Source: an uncultured Shewanella sp.
Lineage (GTDB): Bacteria; Pseudomonadota; Gammaproteobacteria; Enterobacterales; Shewanellaceae
NCBI RefSeq assembly: GCF_947501665.1
Contig: NZ_CANMWS010000015.1
Location: forward strand, 62,001-126,000
Reading direction: 5' to 3'
DNA length: 64,000 nt
This document shows, piece by piece, positions 49,060 to 58,359 of this stretch. Position 1 is the first letter of the stretch, and each line of letters starts with the position of its first letter. The translations under genes were made by a program, and so were the position numbers. Below the pieces are notes generated by a model that searched no databases, was not told the DNA's origin, and saw only the letters and a list, made by a program, of their open reading frames with translations.

Positions 49060-49905
49060 ATGGTTTTTTTTAAAAAATTCAACATCTTGTTATTGTTTTT
49101 GATGATACCAAAAGTGATTGCAGCAGAATTACTACTGACTGCAATCCCCAATGATGAAAAAAATATTGTTGATCATAAGTTTAACAATGTAGCGACTTAT
49201 TTGACGCAAGTGCTAGAAATGGATGTGAGATACATTCCAGTCAGTTCTTATGCTGAGGCCGTTACATTATTTAAAGAAAATCAAGTGCAATTGGCATGGT
49301 TTGGTGGATTATCAGGTGTGCAGGCTCGTCGCGCTGTGCCAGATTCTGAGGCTATAGCCCAAGGTTTTGAAGATCAATTTTTTCGCAGCTATTTTATTGC
49401 TAATGCTTCGGCAGATATTTTACCTTCAAAAAGCTTCCCTAATTTGAACGGCTATACTTTTACCTTTGGCTCGCCTGATTCAACATCTGGTCGCTTAATG
49501 CCGCAGTTTTTTATTGAGCGTAATTTAGGTAAGGCACCTCATGATGTTTTTCGTAAAGTGGGTTTTACTCAAAATCATTTGGAAACTATCGAACAAGTTC
49601 AATCCGGTTTTTTTCAAGTTGGGGCGGTTGATTATAAAATTTGGGAACGCGCAGTCTCCGAGGGGTTAGTTGATTTTCAAAAAGTATCGGTGATATGGGA
49701 GAGCCCTTCTTTTCCTGATACACAGTGGACAGTAAGAGCGGATATTGACCAACAATTTGGTCAAGGCTTTAAGCAAAAATTGCAACAGGCATTATTTAAT
49801 ATGCGCGGTGGTGAGCCTCAATCAAGGTTACTCTATGTGCCTGTTGAAAATCACGATTATCAACCTGTTGAAGATGTTGCTCGTGCTATAGGTTTAATTG
49901 ATTAG
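49060..49905 (+). CDS. Periplasmic solute-binding protein, PhnD/selenate-ABC type (orphan)
   Basis: 281 residues. Signal peptide (ILLLFLMIPKVIAA) then a type 2 periplasmic-binding fold: LLTAIPNDEKNIVDHKFNNVATYL, VQLAWFGGLSGVQAR, TFTFGSPDSTSGRLMPQFFI and GAVDYKIWERAVSEG. The set AWFGG...QARR and SPxSTSGxLMP is what I recall of proteins annotated as putative selenate ABC binding proteins in the phosphonate-binding superfamily. No ATPase or permease is adjacent, so transport would need partners elsewhere, or it could act as a sensor protein. Monocistronic, divergent from the PhoP/PhoQ-like operon. Confidence 0.78.
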   Translation: MVFFKKFNILLLFLMIPKVIAAELLLTAIPNDEKNIVDHKFNNVATYLTQVLEMDVRYIPVSSYAEAVTLFKENQVQLAWFGGLSGVQARRAVPDSEAIAQGFEDQFFRSYFIANASADILPSKSFPNLNGYTFTFGSPDSTSGRLMPQFFIERNLGKAPHDVFRKVGFTQNHLETIEQVQSGFFQVGAVDYKIWERAVSEGLVDFQKVSVIWESPSFPDTQWTVRADIDQQFGQGFKQKLQQALFNMRGGEPQSRLLYVPVENHDYQPVEDVARAIGLID

Positions 49906-49975
49906 CCTGAGCTATCCCTTTTTAGTGTTTTGATAATATGTGAGCGAATTTGTCAATTCATGGTATTTTCCTAGC

Positions 49976-50007
49976 TATACTCTATTTACACTAAACCATA
50001 GAGTATA
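49976..50007 (+). promoter_or_regulatory. Hairpin overlapping the translation-start region of the 50010 gene
   Basis: TATACTCTAT (49976-49985) and ATAGAGTATA (49998-50007) are exact inverted repeats, 12-nt loop, ending 2 bp before the ATG at 50010. If transcribed, the stem would cover the ribosome-binding position. As DNA it could be an operator. Confidence 0.6.
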
Positions 50008-50009
50008 AA

Positions 50010-50786
50010 ATGAAAAATCAATTACCGAGTGTTTTAAGTCCAACAGCCGCTTTCATGGAGCAATACGATCATGCTCACCCAAGTGGTAGCCTTCATCCGA
50101 TGTGTTTACGTAATCGACTTGCTAATATTGGTATTGATGCTAGAAAACATAGACTAAACCCTTTAGACCTGAATTTATTAACAGATCGTCAGTATGAATT
50201 TATTGCTGAAACAAGTGATGATGGTTGGCTAGTCGGAGGAGGAGATCGCACTAAATTGCAAAGAGCAGATACGGCTCATGCAGAGATATGGAGAACTGGG
50301 CCTGATAATTTTCAAGAAGGAGGGCTACCTTATTCATTAATTAATAAGGTGATATCAGCGATTAAATTTGCACCTATAAGGTTAACTCCAATAAGAGTGA
50401 ACCTAACGGATACAAATGAATTAGAATTATTATTTAACTATGATCCTACCTCTCATATTGGGTTGTTATTTTCTTGTCTTAGCCAATTGTTGGCCTGTCC
50501 CTGCGGCGATTATGGTAATCCTTTTCATATCACCTTAGTTAGAGGGGTTAAATTTCGCTCCGAGAAGGCAAAAACACAGTATTTTAATCAGGTTAATGGA
50601 GTGGTATCGGATTGGATTAAGCGTTTTCCTGATGGTGTGCAAATTGGGGATGGGGGCGTTGATTTTTTTGCTAATAGAGAAGAGATATTATTCCATTATT
50701 CACCTAGCTTAACGTCAGGTCTTCAAGCGGATATTCCTGATTTAAAAGCAATGATAGAATATGAAAAAAATAGTGTTAAAGGTTAG
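50010..50786 (+). CDS. Unrecognised 258-residue protein
   Basis: 258 residues, no signal peptide or membrane segment. I recognise no domain. Visible: N-terminal HPSGSLHPMCLRNRLANIGID, a Gly-rich turn DGWLVGGGDR, a region rich in beta (KFAPIRLTPIRVNLTD), then a CPCGDYGNPFHITLVRG segment. The single HxT-like motif is reminiscent of 2H phosphoesterases but a second copy is missing, so that idea is weak. The C-terminus is acidic-aromatic and ends in a charged helix. Its stop overlaps the stop of the amidohydrolase gene on the other strand by 3 bp. A perfect hairpin precedes the start, and Shine-Dalgarno support is poor. Function unknown. Confidence 0.8.
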   Translation: MKNQLPSVLSPTAAFMEQYDHAHPSGSLHPMCLRNRLANIGIDARKHRLNPLDLNLLTDRQYEFIAETSDDGWLVGGGDRTKLQRADTAHAEIWRTGPDNFQEGGLPYSLINKVISAIKFAPIRLTPIRVNLTDTNELELLFNYDPTSHIGLLFSCLSQLLACPCGDYGNPFHITLVRGVKFRSEKAKTQYFNQVNGVVSDWIKRFPDGVQIGDGGVDFFANREEILFHYSPSLTSGLQADIPDLKAMIEYEKNSVKG

Positions 50787-51613
50787 AGGCGGTAAAAGTG
50801 CTTGGCATTTTGTCCCAAAATATTATCCCGTGTACTTTGAGGCTGTGATAATAAGTATCGACTAACGATATTATATTGTCTTTGGTACGAGGCTTTTATT
50901 GTGCTAACAGGCCAATCGGAACCGTAAACAAGTCTATTTTGACCAAATGCCTTTAAAATGGTGTCAAAATAAATATAGAAATCGGTTTCATGCCATTCTT
51001 TTGCTAATTGAGAAGTAATAAAGGTCATTTTACAGTATACATTGTCATGTTCAGCAAGTTTCTCTATATCTTCTTTCCAGCCTGAAAGAGTTTGATTTTT
51101 AACCATGGGCTGTGCCATGTGATTAATGATGAAGGCTTGATTGGGGAAATTTGAAACCAGCTCAATGGTGGGCGCTAAATGATAAGGCTGAATAAGTAAA
51201 TCATAAGTATATTGAAAAGGGTGGAGTTGAGCGATGCCTTTTTGAAAATTATCTCTCAACATAAAATGTGGATCACTTTCATCTTGTAGTAAATGGCGAA
51301 AACCTTTCAATTTATTGTATTGACTGTAATAAGCAAGTTGCTTATCAAGTTGCTTGCTGCATAAATCGACCCAACCAATGACGCCTAAAATCCATTGATA
51401 TTTTTCAGCCAAGGATAATAGCCAATCTGTTTCTTGAGTATTTTGTCTTGCTTGCACAGCAATAGTGCCGTCAATGTGACAAGCAGATAAGTCGGGATAA
51501 AGTTGCTCAGGGCCGTATTGATTTTTTAAAACGACATATTGATCAACCATCCATGGGTAATCATCAGGAAATGAAGGATAATCGAGAAAATGCTGGTGGC
51601 CATCGATATGCAT
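50783..51613 (-). CDS. Amidohydrolase-family (amidohydrolase-2) hydrolase
   Basis: 276 residues from the ATG at 51613; a TTG start 15 bp upstream is possible. TIM-barrel metal hydrolase: IDGHQHF (N-terminal HxH), a mid-barrel GFRHLLQDE, FIINHMAQP with a metal-site His, and YGSDWPVS with the catalytic Asp. Similar in build to L-fuconolactone or other lactone hydrolases (COG3618 type), so sugar lactones are possible substrates; not provable here. Convergent with the unknown gene. The GST-like gene lies just upstream on the same strand (72-bp gap). Confidence 0.85.
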   Translation of the reverse strand: MHIDGHQHFLDYPSFPDDYPWMVDQYVVLKNQYGPEQLYPDLSACHIDGTIAVQARQNTQETDWLLSLAEKYQWILGVIGWVDLCSKQLDKQLAYYSQYNKLKGFRHLLQDESDPHFMLRDNFQKGIAQLHPFQYTYDLLIQPYHLAPTIELVSNFPNQAFIINHMAQPMVKNQTLSGWKEDIEKLAEHDNVYCKMTFITSQLAKEWHETDFYIYFDTILKAFGQNRLVYGSDWPVSTIKASYQRQYNIVSRYLLSQPQSTRDNILGQNAKHFYRL

Positions 51614-51684
51614 AGAGATACTGCCCAATGAATGTGTTTTATAAAAAGTATGGACAGCAATACTCTGTTTACCAAGTTTTTCGT

Positions 51685-52347
51685 TTATTCTTTCAAGGGG
51701 AGGAGCCCAAATTTAAACATTTGTTTTGATTCAAGCCACAATGGGTATTTTTGCATAATACTAAGAAATAATTCACTTTTTATATGTTGGTTCAACCAAT
51801 GTCGAGTATTTGGGTATGGGGCTTGATTGAACCAATTAATATCTACATGAGCAAATTGGCGAATGAAAGGAAAAATAGCATAATCAGCAAGAGAAGGAGT
51901 ATCACTTATCAACTGAGTATTTTGATTGAGGTTTTCTTCCAATCTCAAAATAAAAGTTTCAGCCTGTTGTCGATAATAGGTCATTGATTGTTCAGGATAT
52001 CGATCGGCATATTTATATTTATCAAGCCAAGATTTAAATTGCGCATCGTTTTGCTGGATAAGTTCAAATGTTAATTGTTTATCTTGTTGGGTGATGGGTA
52101 ATAAGTGATGAGGATCGGATTGGTCTAATGCCCAGAGCATAATATCTAAGCTTTCATCAATGACCTCTTCATTTGGTAAAACTAACACTGGAACCGTGCC
52201 CTTTGGCGATACTTCAAGCATAGATTTGGGTTTATTTTTAAGGATAATTTCTTTGAGATAAACCGACTGTCCGCTTAATAATATCCCTAATCGTGCACGC
52301 ATAGCATAAGGGCAACGTCTAAAAGAATACAAAATGGGTAAAGGCAT
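51685..52347 (-). CDS. Glutathione S-transferase-like protein
   Basis: 220 residues. Thioredoxin-like N-terminal domain with YSFRRCPYAMRARLGI (the CPYAMR motif shared with GST-N3 and glutaredoxin-like forms) and SPKGTVPVLVL; C-terminal all-helical domain with DTPSLADYAIFPFIRQF. May use glutathione via the Cys. Substrate unknown. Same strand as the amidohydrolase gene and separated by 71 bp, so cotranscription is possible. Start ATG fits the conserved beta strand start. Confidence 0.85.
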   Translation of the reverse strand: MPLPILYSFRRCPYAMRARLGILLSGQSVYLKEIILKNKPKSMLEVSPKGTVPVLVLPNEEVIDESLDIMLWALDQSDPHHLLPITQQDKQLTFELIQQNDAQFKSWLDKYKYADRYPEQSMTYYRQQAETFILRLEENLNQNTQLISDTPSLADYAIFPFIRQFAHVDINWFNQAPYPNTRHWLNQHIKSELFLSIMQKYPLWLESKQMFKFGLLPLKE

Positions 52348-52555
52348 AGTAATAGGGTTATTGAGACTTGATAAGTGCTAGTTTACTGTTAAATGGCGCT
52401 ATTGGGTATTCAGTTACTGTTATTTTCTATATCTTTTAACGGAATTGGGCTGTCTATTACGACGTGATTGAGGTAGTATTCGCCGTGTTTTTTATGTGGT
52501 TATTTTAGTTTACGCACTGGAAATGAAGTTCCAGCGAGCTGTTAAAGAGGTTGAT

Positions 52556-53533
52556 ATGTTTGTTGTTTGTGCAATGTATAAATTTGTCGCATTACCTAAT
52601 TTTGAAGCTATTCAAAAACCGTTATTGGATGTGATGGAAAAAGCTGACATTAAAGGGACATTATTATTAGCAAGTGAAGGGATTAATGGTACGGTTGCGG
52701 GTAGTCAAGCCGCTATTGATACATTACTGACTTGGCTGAATACTCAACCTGGACTTGATAATATTGTCTATAAATTGTCATTTGATGATGAAATGCCCTT
52801 TTATCGTACAAAAGTAAAATTAAAAAAAGAAATTGTCACTATGGGGGTTGAAGGTATTGATCCCAATAAAGTGGTCGGTACTTACGTAAAACCAAAAGAT
52901 TGGAATCAATTGATTTCAGATCCTGATGTGCTTTTAGTGGATACCCGCAATGATTATGAAGTTCAAATTGGAACGTTTAAGCATGCAGTTGATCCTAAAA
53001 CGACCACGTTTAGGGAATTTCCTGAATATGTTCAAGAAAATCTAGACCCTGAAAAACACAAGAAAGTTGCCATGTTTTGTACCGGTGGGATCCGTTGTGA
53101 AAAATCGACTGCTTACTTAAAAGAACAAGGCTTTGATGAAGTTTATCATCTTGAAGGCGGGATTTTAAAATACCTTGAGGAAGTCAAACAAGAAGAGAGT
53201 CTATGGGAAGGGGAATGCTTTGTGTTTGATAATCGCGTTGCTGTCAATCATGATCTAGAAAAAGGTCAGTATGATCAATGCAATGCTTGTCGTATGCCTG
53301 TTACAGCTGAAGAGAAAGCATCCCCTGACTTTGTGCAAGGTGTAAGTTGCCCACATTGTATTGATCAGATTTCAGACAAGCAGCGTCAACGTTTTATCGA
53401 ACGTGAGCGTCAAATGCAACTTGCTCAGCAACGTGGTGAGGCCCATATTGGCAGTGATGTAAAGCAAGTTATAGAGCAACGTAGGCAGAAAAAAGTACAA
53501 CTTAAACAATCACAGAATGGATCTGTGGATTAA
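52556..53533 (+). CDS. trhO: tRNA uridine(34) hydroxylase (rhodanese family)
   Basis: 325 residues from the ATG at 52556 with AAAGAGG upstream; an extension to 52496 is unsupported. N-terminal ferredoxin-like domain ([32 protein letters not shown]) and a rhodanese domain with the active loop [16 protein letters not shown]. The C-terminal Cys pair region ([13 protein letters not shown]) is a further feature. Hydroxylates wobble U34 of certain tRNAs, the step toward cmo5U. Followed by a strong terminator at 53563. Confidence 0.93.
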   Translation: MFVVCAMYKFVALPNFEAIQKPLLDVMEKADIKGTLLLASEGINGTVAGSQAAIDTLLTWLNTQPGLDNIVYKLSFDDEMPFYRTKVKLKKEIVTMGVEGIDPNKVVGTYVKPKDWNQLISDPDVLLVDTRNDYEVQIGTFKHAVDPKTTTFREFPEYVQENLDPEKHKKVAMFCTGGIRCEKSTAYLKEQGFDEVYHLEGGILKYLEEVKQEESLWEGECFVFDNRVAVNHDLEKGQYDQCNACRMPVTAEEKASPDFVQGVSCPHCIDQISDKQRQRFIERERQMQLAQQRGEAHIGSDVKQVIEQRRQKKVQLKQSQNGSVD

Positions 53534-53562
53534 TTAGGTTTGTAAACAAGGCAGTATTATGT

Positions 53563-53590
53563 AAACGCTCACGGTCAGGTGAGCGTTTTT
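53563..53590 (+). terminator. Intrinsic terminator of trhO
   Basis: AAACGCTCAC (53563-53572), 6-nt loop, GTGAGCGTTT (53579-53588), then T residues. Confidence 0.85.
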
Positions 53591-53654
53591 AGGTTTTGTT
53601 CAGTGGCCAATTAACATTACTATTGTTTTAAGTTTAGCATGGCCTTAAAGTCAA

Positions 53655-55253
53655 TTAATCAATGATGACGTCAGTCTCGTATCCCATTTCTCCTAGTGCT
53701 GCGATAACCGCTTCTACTGCATTGACAAGATCTGCCCATGTATAATTTTGAGAAACACCAGTATCTAAAATTGTTTCTCCCGCCTCTAACCAGTCTAAAG
53801 CAGATTGTGCAATCACTTGTTGACCCGGTGATGCTAGGTGAACTGTATTCCAAAATAAAAAGGGAAAACTAAGTCGACTTAAGCAAGGAGTGACATTACC
53901 TGTGGCGACGCCACCATCATCATAGACATACTCATTGTCATTACAAGTGCTGCCAAAGGTTTCAGTATAGCCATCACCGTAAGCGACAACATTCATGTTG
54001 TCATATAGGTTATCTAAGAAATAGAAATGCCATTTTGGATAATTATTGGGTTCAACCAATGCGTAAGCTGACGCCGTGCTATAAGTGAGTAATTTTAATC
54101 TTTCGTTATAAATCTTGACTAGTTCACCTAATACAATAGCAAAGGCTTGGAGTTCTATTGGGTTTAAATCAATACCTGATTCCATTAAATAGTAATTGAT
54201 ATCAGGCGTAATGCCTAAATTATATTGAGGAAACATAAAAATATTGCCTCTATTTTGACCGACATCGCTAATCATTGCCTCTACACTGGAGCTTGAAGTA
54301 CCAATCATATATTCAGGGATAGTGGTCCAAATGGCCTCCATAAACACTTGAGTACTTACGCTTCCTCCCACCCAATCAAAAAAGATATCGGAGAGATCAT
54401 TAGCGCCACTGTAAAAAATATACAGGCTATCTTTATCCACTTCTATAGCGGTATTTTCAATATCAGGAAGAAAGAGTTGAGTGACTTGTTGATGTAGAGT
54501 CGGTACAGGCATTAAGCCTTCAAGAGTATAACCATCTTCGGCTGATAGAGGCGGTTGACCATTTTCAAGAATTTGGGAAGTGCGGTAGGTCTCTTGTAAG
54601 GTATAAATATCATCGGTAGGGCACTCACTATTTTGATTAAGTAAGACCTGATTGCCATTATAGCAGCCTGTTTGGGGAGATAAGGCACCATACCAAGCAT
54701 AATTAACTGATACCATTTCTGTGTTAATAATATCTTCAGTAGTATTGGCCACCCATGATGACAGAAGTACTTCATCAAAAAGTGTGGTGTTAACTACGCC
54801 ATTATAAGCAAAATAATTGACCCACCCGGTTGAAGTACTTTGCCTGGTGCTACAAACCGCAGTTTCAATGAATCTACCTGTACAAATGGATTGAGTGTCG
54901 GTTGTTAGCGTAATAACATTATAGCCATTCCCCGTTTCAGGAAATTGAAGTGAGCCTAAATCCAGTGGCGTAAAAATATCACTGTCGATGGGCTCTGTAA
55001 CAGCATTATAGAGGTTTGTGGCAATTTCATTTAATGAGGAAGAATAAGGATCATATTGATAATATAAGCTTTGTGGATAATTTCCTGTATCACTTTGGCT
55101 GTCTCCAAAGATAACAATATTGGAAAATGTTTCTGTTTTATAATTATAGTCATCATCATCTTTATGAGTGCAGGCGTTTAGAAATAGTATTGGAAGGATA
55201 GTGAAAAGCGTAAATAATGAGTGTGTTAGCGTCGTATTGAATTTATTCATCAT
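53655..55253 (-). CDS. GDSL/SGNH-family lipase or esterase lipoprotein
   Basis: 532 residues. Lipoprotein signal with lipobox LNAC (Cys 28), then an acidic linker (HKDDDD). Block I NIVIFGDSQSDTGNYP carries the catalytic Ser 52; FYSGANDLSDIFF resembles block III (GxND); the C-terminal HLASPGQQVIAQSA supplies the block V His. This is the large GDSL type like thermolabile haemolysin/phospholipase. Cell-surface or periplasmic anchored. A second ATG (55250) directly follows the first. Substrate unknown; phospholipid or acylated glycan. Stands alone, AT-rich. Confidence 0.87.
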   Translation of the reverse strand: MMNKFNTTLTHSLFTLFTILPILFLNACTHKDDDDYNYKTETFSNIVIFGDSQSDTGNYPQSLYYQYDPYSSSLNEIATNLYNAVTEPIDSDIFTPLDLGSLQFPETGNGYNVITLTTDTQSICTGRFIETAVCSTRQSTSTGWVNYFAYNGVVNTTLFDEVLLSSWVANTTEDIINTEMVSVNYAWYGALSPQTGCYNGNQVLLNQNSECPTDDIYTLQETYRTSQILENGQPPLSAEDGYTLEGLMPVPTLHQQVTQLFLPDIENTAIEVDKDSLYIFYSGANDLSDIFFDWVGGSVSTQVFMEAIWTTIPEYMIGTSSSSVEAMISDVGQNRGNIFMFPQYNLGITPDINYYLMESGIDLNPIELQAFAIVLGELVKIYNERLKLLTYSTASAYALVEPNNYPKWHFYFLDNLYDNMNVVAYGDGYTETFGSTCNDNEYVYDDGGVATGNVTPCLSRLSFPFLFWNTVHLASPGQQVIAQSALDWLEAGETILDTGVSQNYTWADLVNAVEAVIAALGEMGYETDVIID

Positions 55254-55455
55254 ATTCCATTAATCAATAGTGTCTGTAGACTGCGTCCTTATATGGGTAC
55301 CTACTGGTTAAAATTGCAGTATAGTTGATTATTAAAATACAGAAGGGAATATCAGAGAATATTGCAGTATTTTATTTAAATGATGACGATTTATATGTAT
55401 TTAGTGGTGAGAATCATGTATAAGCCCTGTGATTATTGTCTAGTGAGTACTGTTG

Positions 55456-55794
55456 ATGTCAGATAAATTTTTTTTTAAAGGGCGTAAAACCCCTAAACCT
55501 AAACATGAGAGTTTTGGTTATAACACAAAACGAGTGGCGAAATTGGGAACGATAACCAATCCATTGAAATTGACGGTGAATACGCTAGAAAGAGAAAATG
55601 AAATCAAGCAGCAATTAAAAGATAACCAATTAGTGGCAGAGATCCTGATTGATGCTGATGCGTCAGAGGATGTGAGTGCATTGACATTCCTTTTAGACAC
55701 AACATTGCCAGCAGTCTGTGAAAAGAAGCCAGAACGAAATCAACCTTGTCCTTGCGGCAGCGGCAAAAAATTTAAAAAATGCTGTGGGGGTTAG
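55456..55794 (+). CDS. SEC-C/SWIM-motif protein (PBPRA1643-like)
   Basis: 112 residues from ATG 55456 (a TTG lies one codon earlier). Starts [27 protein letters not shown] basic segment and ends in the zinc-binding SEC-C motif [19 protein letters not shown]. The layout resembles the PBPRA1643 family in marine gammaproteobacteria as I recall it. Likely zinc-binding; function unknown, though SEC-C binds SecB or ribosomes in other proteins. Single gene between the GDSL gene and a long AT-rich gap. Confidence 0.82.
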   Translation: MSDKFFFKGRKTPKPKHESFGYNTKRVAKLGTITNPLKLTVNTLERENEIKQQLKDNQLVAEILIDADASEDVSALTFLLDTTLPAVCEKKPERNQPCPCGSGKKFKKCCGG

Positions 55795-56262
55795 TACCTG
55801 GTATTGATTTCACAAAAATAGCGCTATTCAGTGGCGCTGCTTATCCTGAGTTTAGGTTGTTGAGAGACATGATATTTGTTCGTAATTAAATACCAGATAG
55901 AGAAAATATTATGACCTTTAAATTTGAGTTGAGAATAGCGACATGACTTGAGAGTAACTTTTTATTCATCTCTTTTTAAACTGCTGTAGAAATCACCTGT
56001 CAAAGATCAACAATCCTTAGACCATTTCATTAGTAAATACTAATGAAATGGTGATAGGAATACAATTTTCTCGAAAAAATTTATTTTTATTATTTATCAA
56101 TTTATTATATTAAATTTTTTATGAGTTTAAGAGACGTTTATATAAAATATTAGCTTTTCCTAATGTTATTGTTTTGCTTTATGTCACGATCATAGCTTGA
56201 ATGTGACTGAAAGTATTATTTAAAGATGGATATCTGCAATAGACATCATAAGGAGAGATAAA
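55795..56262. other. AT-rich region before the ceramidase gene (468 bp)
   Basis: Contains a perfect 32-bp palindrome at 56021-56052 and, from 56065 to 56160, very AT-rich sequence, followed by the ceramidase ribosome site (AAGGAGAG at 56249-56256). No small gene is seen. Confidence 0.5.
56021..56052. repeat. Perfect 32-bp palindrome
   Basis: ACCATTTCATTAGTA (56021-56035), AA, TACTAATGAAATGGT (56038-56052): 15-bp arms with no mismatch. No T tract, so an operator, a terminator remnant or a mobile-element end is possible. Confidence 0.9.
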
Positions 56263-58332
56263 GTGAGATATAGACCTCTTGGAACCGTATTCTTTTTTTA
56301 TTTTTTTGTTATGTTATTTCAACCTTTGAGTTGGGCTTATGAAAGTAATTATTTAATCGGTCGTGGGATCCACGATATAACAGGACCAGCAGCTGAAGTG
56401 GGATTAATGGGCTATGCGAATATTGAACAAAAAAGCAGTGGCATACACAATCGACAATGGGCACGTGCTTTTATTGTCGTAGATGAAAATAACGGTCAGA
56501 GGATGGTGTTTGTCAATGTAGATGCTGGGGCTGTTTTTCAGGCAGTAACACAAGATGTAATGAGAGTATTAGGCACTAAATTTGGCGATTTATATACTGA
56601 TAAGAATGTGATTTTGAGTGCAACACATACTCATTCGGCAGTAGGAGGGCAATCTCATTACGGCCTTTATGACATTACAATTTTAGGTTTTATTGAGCAA
56701 GCACATTGGGCGCATGTGGAAGGGATCGTGGCAGCGATAGAAAAAGCACATGAGGACTTAAAGCCTGGATACATTTTAATAAATAAAGGGAACTTATCTA
56801 ATGCGAGTTATAACCGCTCAATAGAAGCATATCAAAATAACCCTTTGTCTGAACGATTATATTATGCTGCTCCAATTCAACCTGAAATGACGGTGTTGAA
56901 GTTAATGCATCAAGATGCCAATAAAGAGCCGCAAGAAATAGGGATGATTAACTGGTTTGCAACTCATCCTAATGCGATGGGGCGAGAGCTGACTGTGTTG
57001 AGTTCAGATAATAAAGGCTATGCAGCTTATTTGTTTGAGAAAAAATTGAAACAGAGTGATTATCAAAGTAAAGAAAGTTATGTGGCAGCTTTTGCAATCA
57101 ATAATGCGGGTGATATGTCGCCTAACCTTAATTCGGATGATGAAGGAAGAGGACCGACGACAGATAGATTTAAAAATGTTGAAATTATCGGGGAGCGTCA
57201 ATATCAAATGGCATTGATGCTATATAATAATGCCACTGAACAATTAATCGGTTCTATTGATGTTCAGCAACAATTTGTTGATTTATCTCAAACATGGATT
57301 TCGGCAGATTTTACGGGGACGAATGTAGAGCAAACCTGTATTGCCGCTTTAGGTGAATCTTTTGCAGCGGGTACAGAAGACGGTCGTGGTCCGAGCTTTT
57401 TTGAGGAAGGTAGCACAGAAGCCAATCCTTTTTTTCAATTCATTAGTAGTATGATTGTTGAGCCAACTGAAGAAGATATTGCTTGTCATGACAAAAAAGC
57501 ATTATTGCTGGCTGTAGGTAAAACAACGCCATACCCATGGTCTCCTGAAGTATTGCCTTTATCGCTTCAAAAATTAGGTCAACTTGCCATCGTTGCTGTT
57601 CCTGCTGAATTGACTGTCATGGCGGGGAGACGATTAATGAAAACCGTTGAAAATGTGTTAGCAGATCATTTGCAATATACGGTTATTGCTGGACTTGCTA
57701 ATGCTTACAGTGGTTATGTAGCGACGAAAGAGGAATATGATCTTCAGCATTATGAGGGCGGATCGACACATTTTGGCCCTTGGACATTGGCGGCATACCA
57801 ACAGTCATTTTATCAATTAGCAGAGCGTATGTTACCTTTGGGAGAAACGCCTAAAAAGGTAAAGAGACCGATTCCATTTCCAAATGAAATGCCTATAGCT
57901 CGAAATTTAACAGGTAAAACCATTAATTTTCAAACCGGAGTTGTGCATGATCAAGCGCCTATCTTTAAGCAGATTGGCGATATCGTGGATGATACTCGGC
58001 AAATTTACCACAAAGGGGAGCAAGTCGTCGCTCGTTTTTGGTCTGGGCACCCTAAGAATAATTTGCGAACTCAAAATACGTTTATGCAAGTGCAGTTTTG
58101 GGATCAAGATCATTGGCAAGTTATCGCCACAGATAATGATTGGGAAACCTTATATGAATGGCAGCGTGTCGACAGTCTATGGGGCACTTCTCAGGCAACA
58201 TTGACGTGGAATATGCCAAAGAGTGTCGCGACAGGTTATTATCGTTTAGTGCATTTTGGGGATGAAAAGAAGCCAATAACTGGTGAGATAAAGGCTTATT
58301 CAGGTCATTCTAGTGAGTTTTGGGTAGAATAA
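56263..58332 (+). CDS. Secreted neutral ceramidase
   Basis: 689 residues from a GTG with AAGGAGAG upstream. Signal peptide about 1-25 (FFFYFFVMLFQPLSWA). The N-terminal domain has the zinc-site THTHSA (His 122 and 124), a further His in WFATHPNAMG, and the nucleophile Ser 286 in NNAGDMSPN, the pattern of neutral/alkaline ceramidases. The C-terminal Ig-like domain (about 540-689) ends GEIKAYSGHSSEFWVE. Cleaves ceramide to sphingosine and fatty acid outside the cell. Bacteria without ceramide use this against host lipid. Monocistronic; its stop is 27 bp from the convergent AraC gene. Confidence 0.93.
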   Translation: MRYRPLGTVFFFYFFVMLFQPLSWAYESNYLIGRGIHDITGPAAEVGLMGYANIEQKSSGIHNRQWARAFIVVDENNGQRMVFVNVDAGAVFQAVTQDVMRVLGTKFGDLYTDKNVILSATHTHSAVGGQSHYGLYDITILGFIEQAHWAHVEGIVAAIEKAHEDLKPGYILINKGNLSNASYNRSIEAYQNNPLSERLYYAAPIQPEMTVLKLMHQDANKEPQEIGMINWFATHPNAMGRELTVLSSDNKGYAAYLFEKKLKQSDYQSKESYVAAFAINNAGDMSPNLNSDDEGRGPTTDRFKNVEIIGERQYQMALMLYNNATEQLIGSIDVQQQFVDLSQTWISADFTGTNVEQTCIAALGESFAAGTEDGRGPSFFEEGSTEANPFFQFISSMIVEPTEEDIACHDKKALLLAVGKTTPYPWSPEVLPLSLQKLGQLAIVAVPAELTVMAGRRLMKTVENVLADHLQYTVIAGLANAYSGYVATKEEYDLQHYEGGSTHFGPWTLAAYQQSFYQLAERMLPLGETPKKVKRPIPFPNEMPIARNLTGKTINFQTGVVHDQAPIFKQIGDIVDDTRQIYHKGEQVVARFWSGHPKNNLRTQNTFMQVQFWDQDHWQVIATDNDWETLYEWQRVDSLWGTSQATLTWNMPKSVATGYYRLVHFGDEKKPITGEIKAYSGHSSEFWVE

Positions 58333-58359
58333 AAAAGTTATACTTATTCCAAGTTCAGG

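Noticed and set aside
50010..50786. 2H phosphoesterase assignment for the unknown protein
   Set aside because: Only one HxT-like motif is present; the family needs two.
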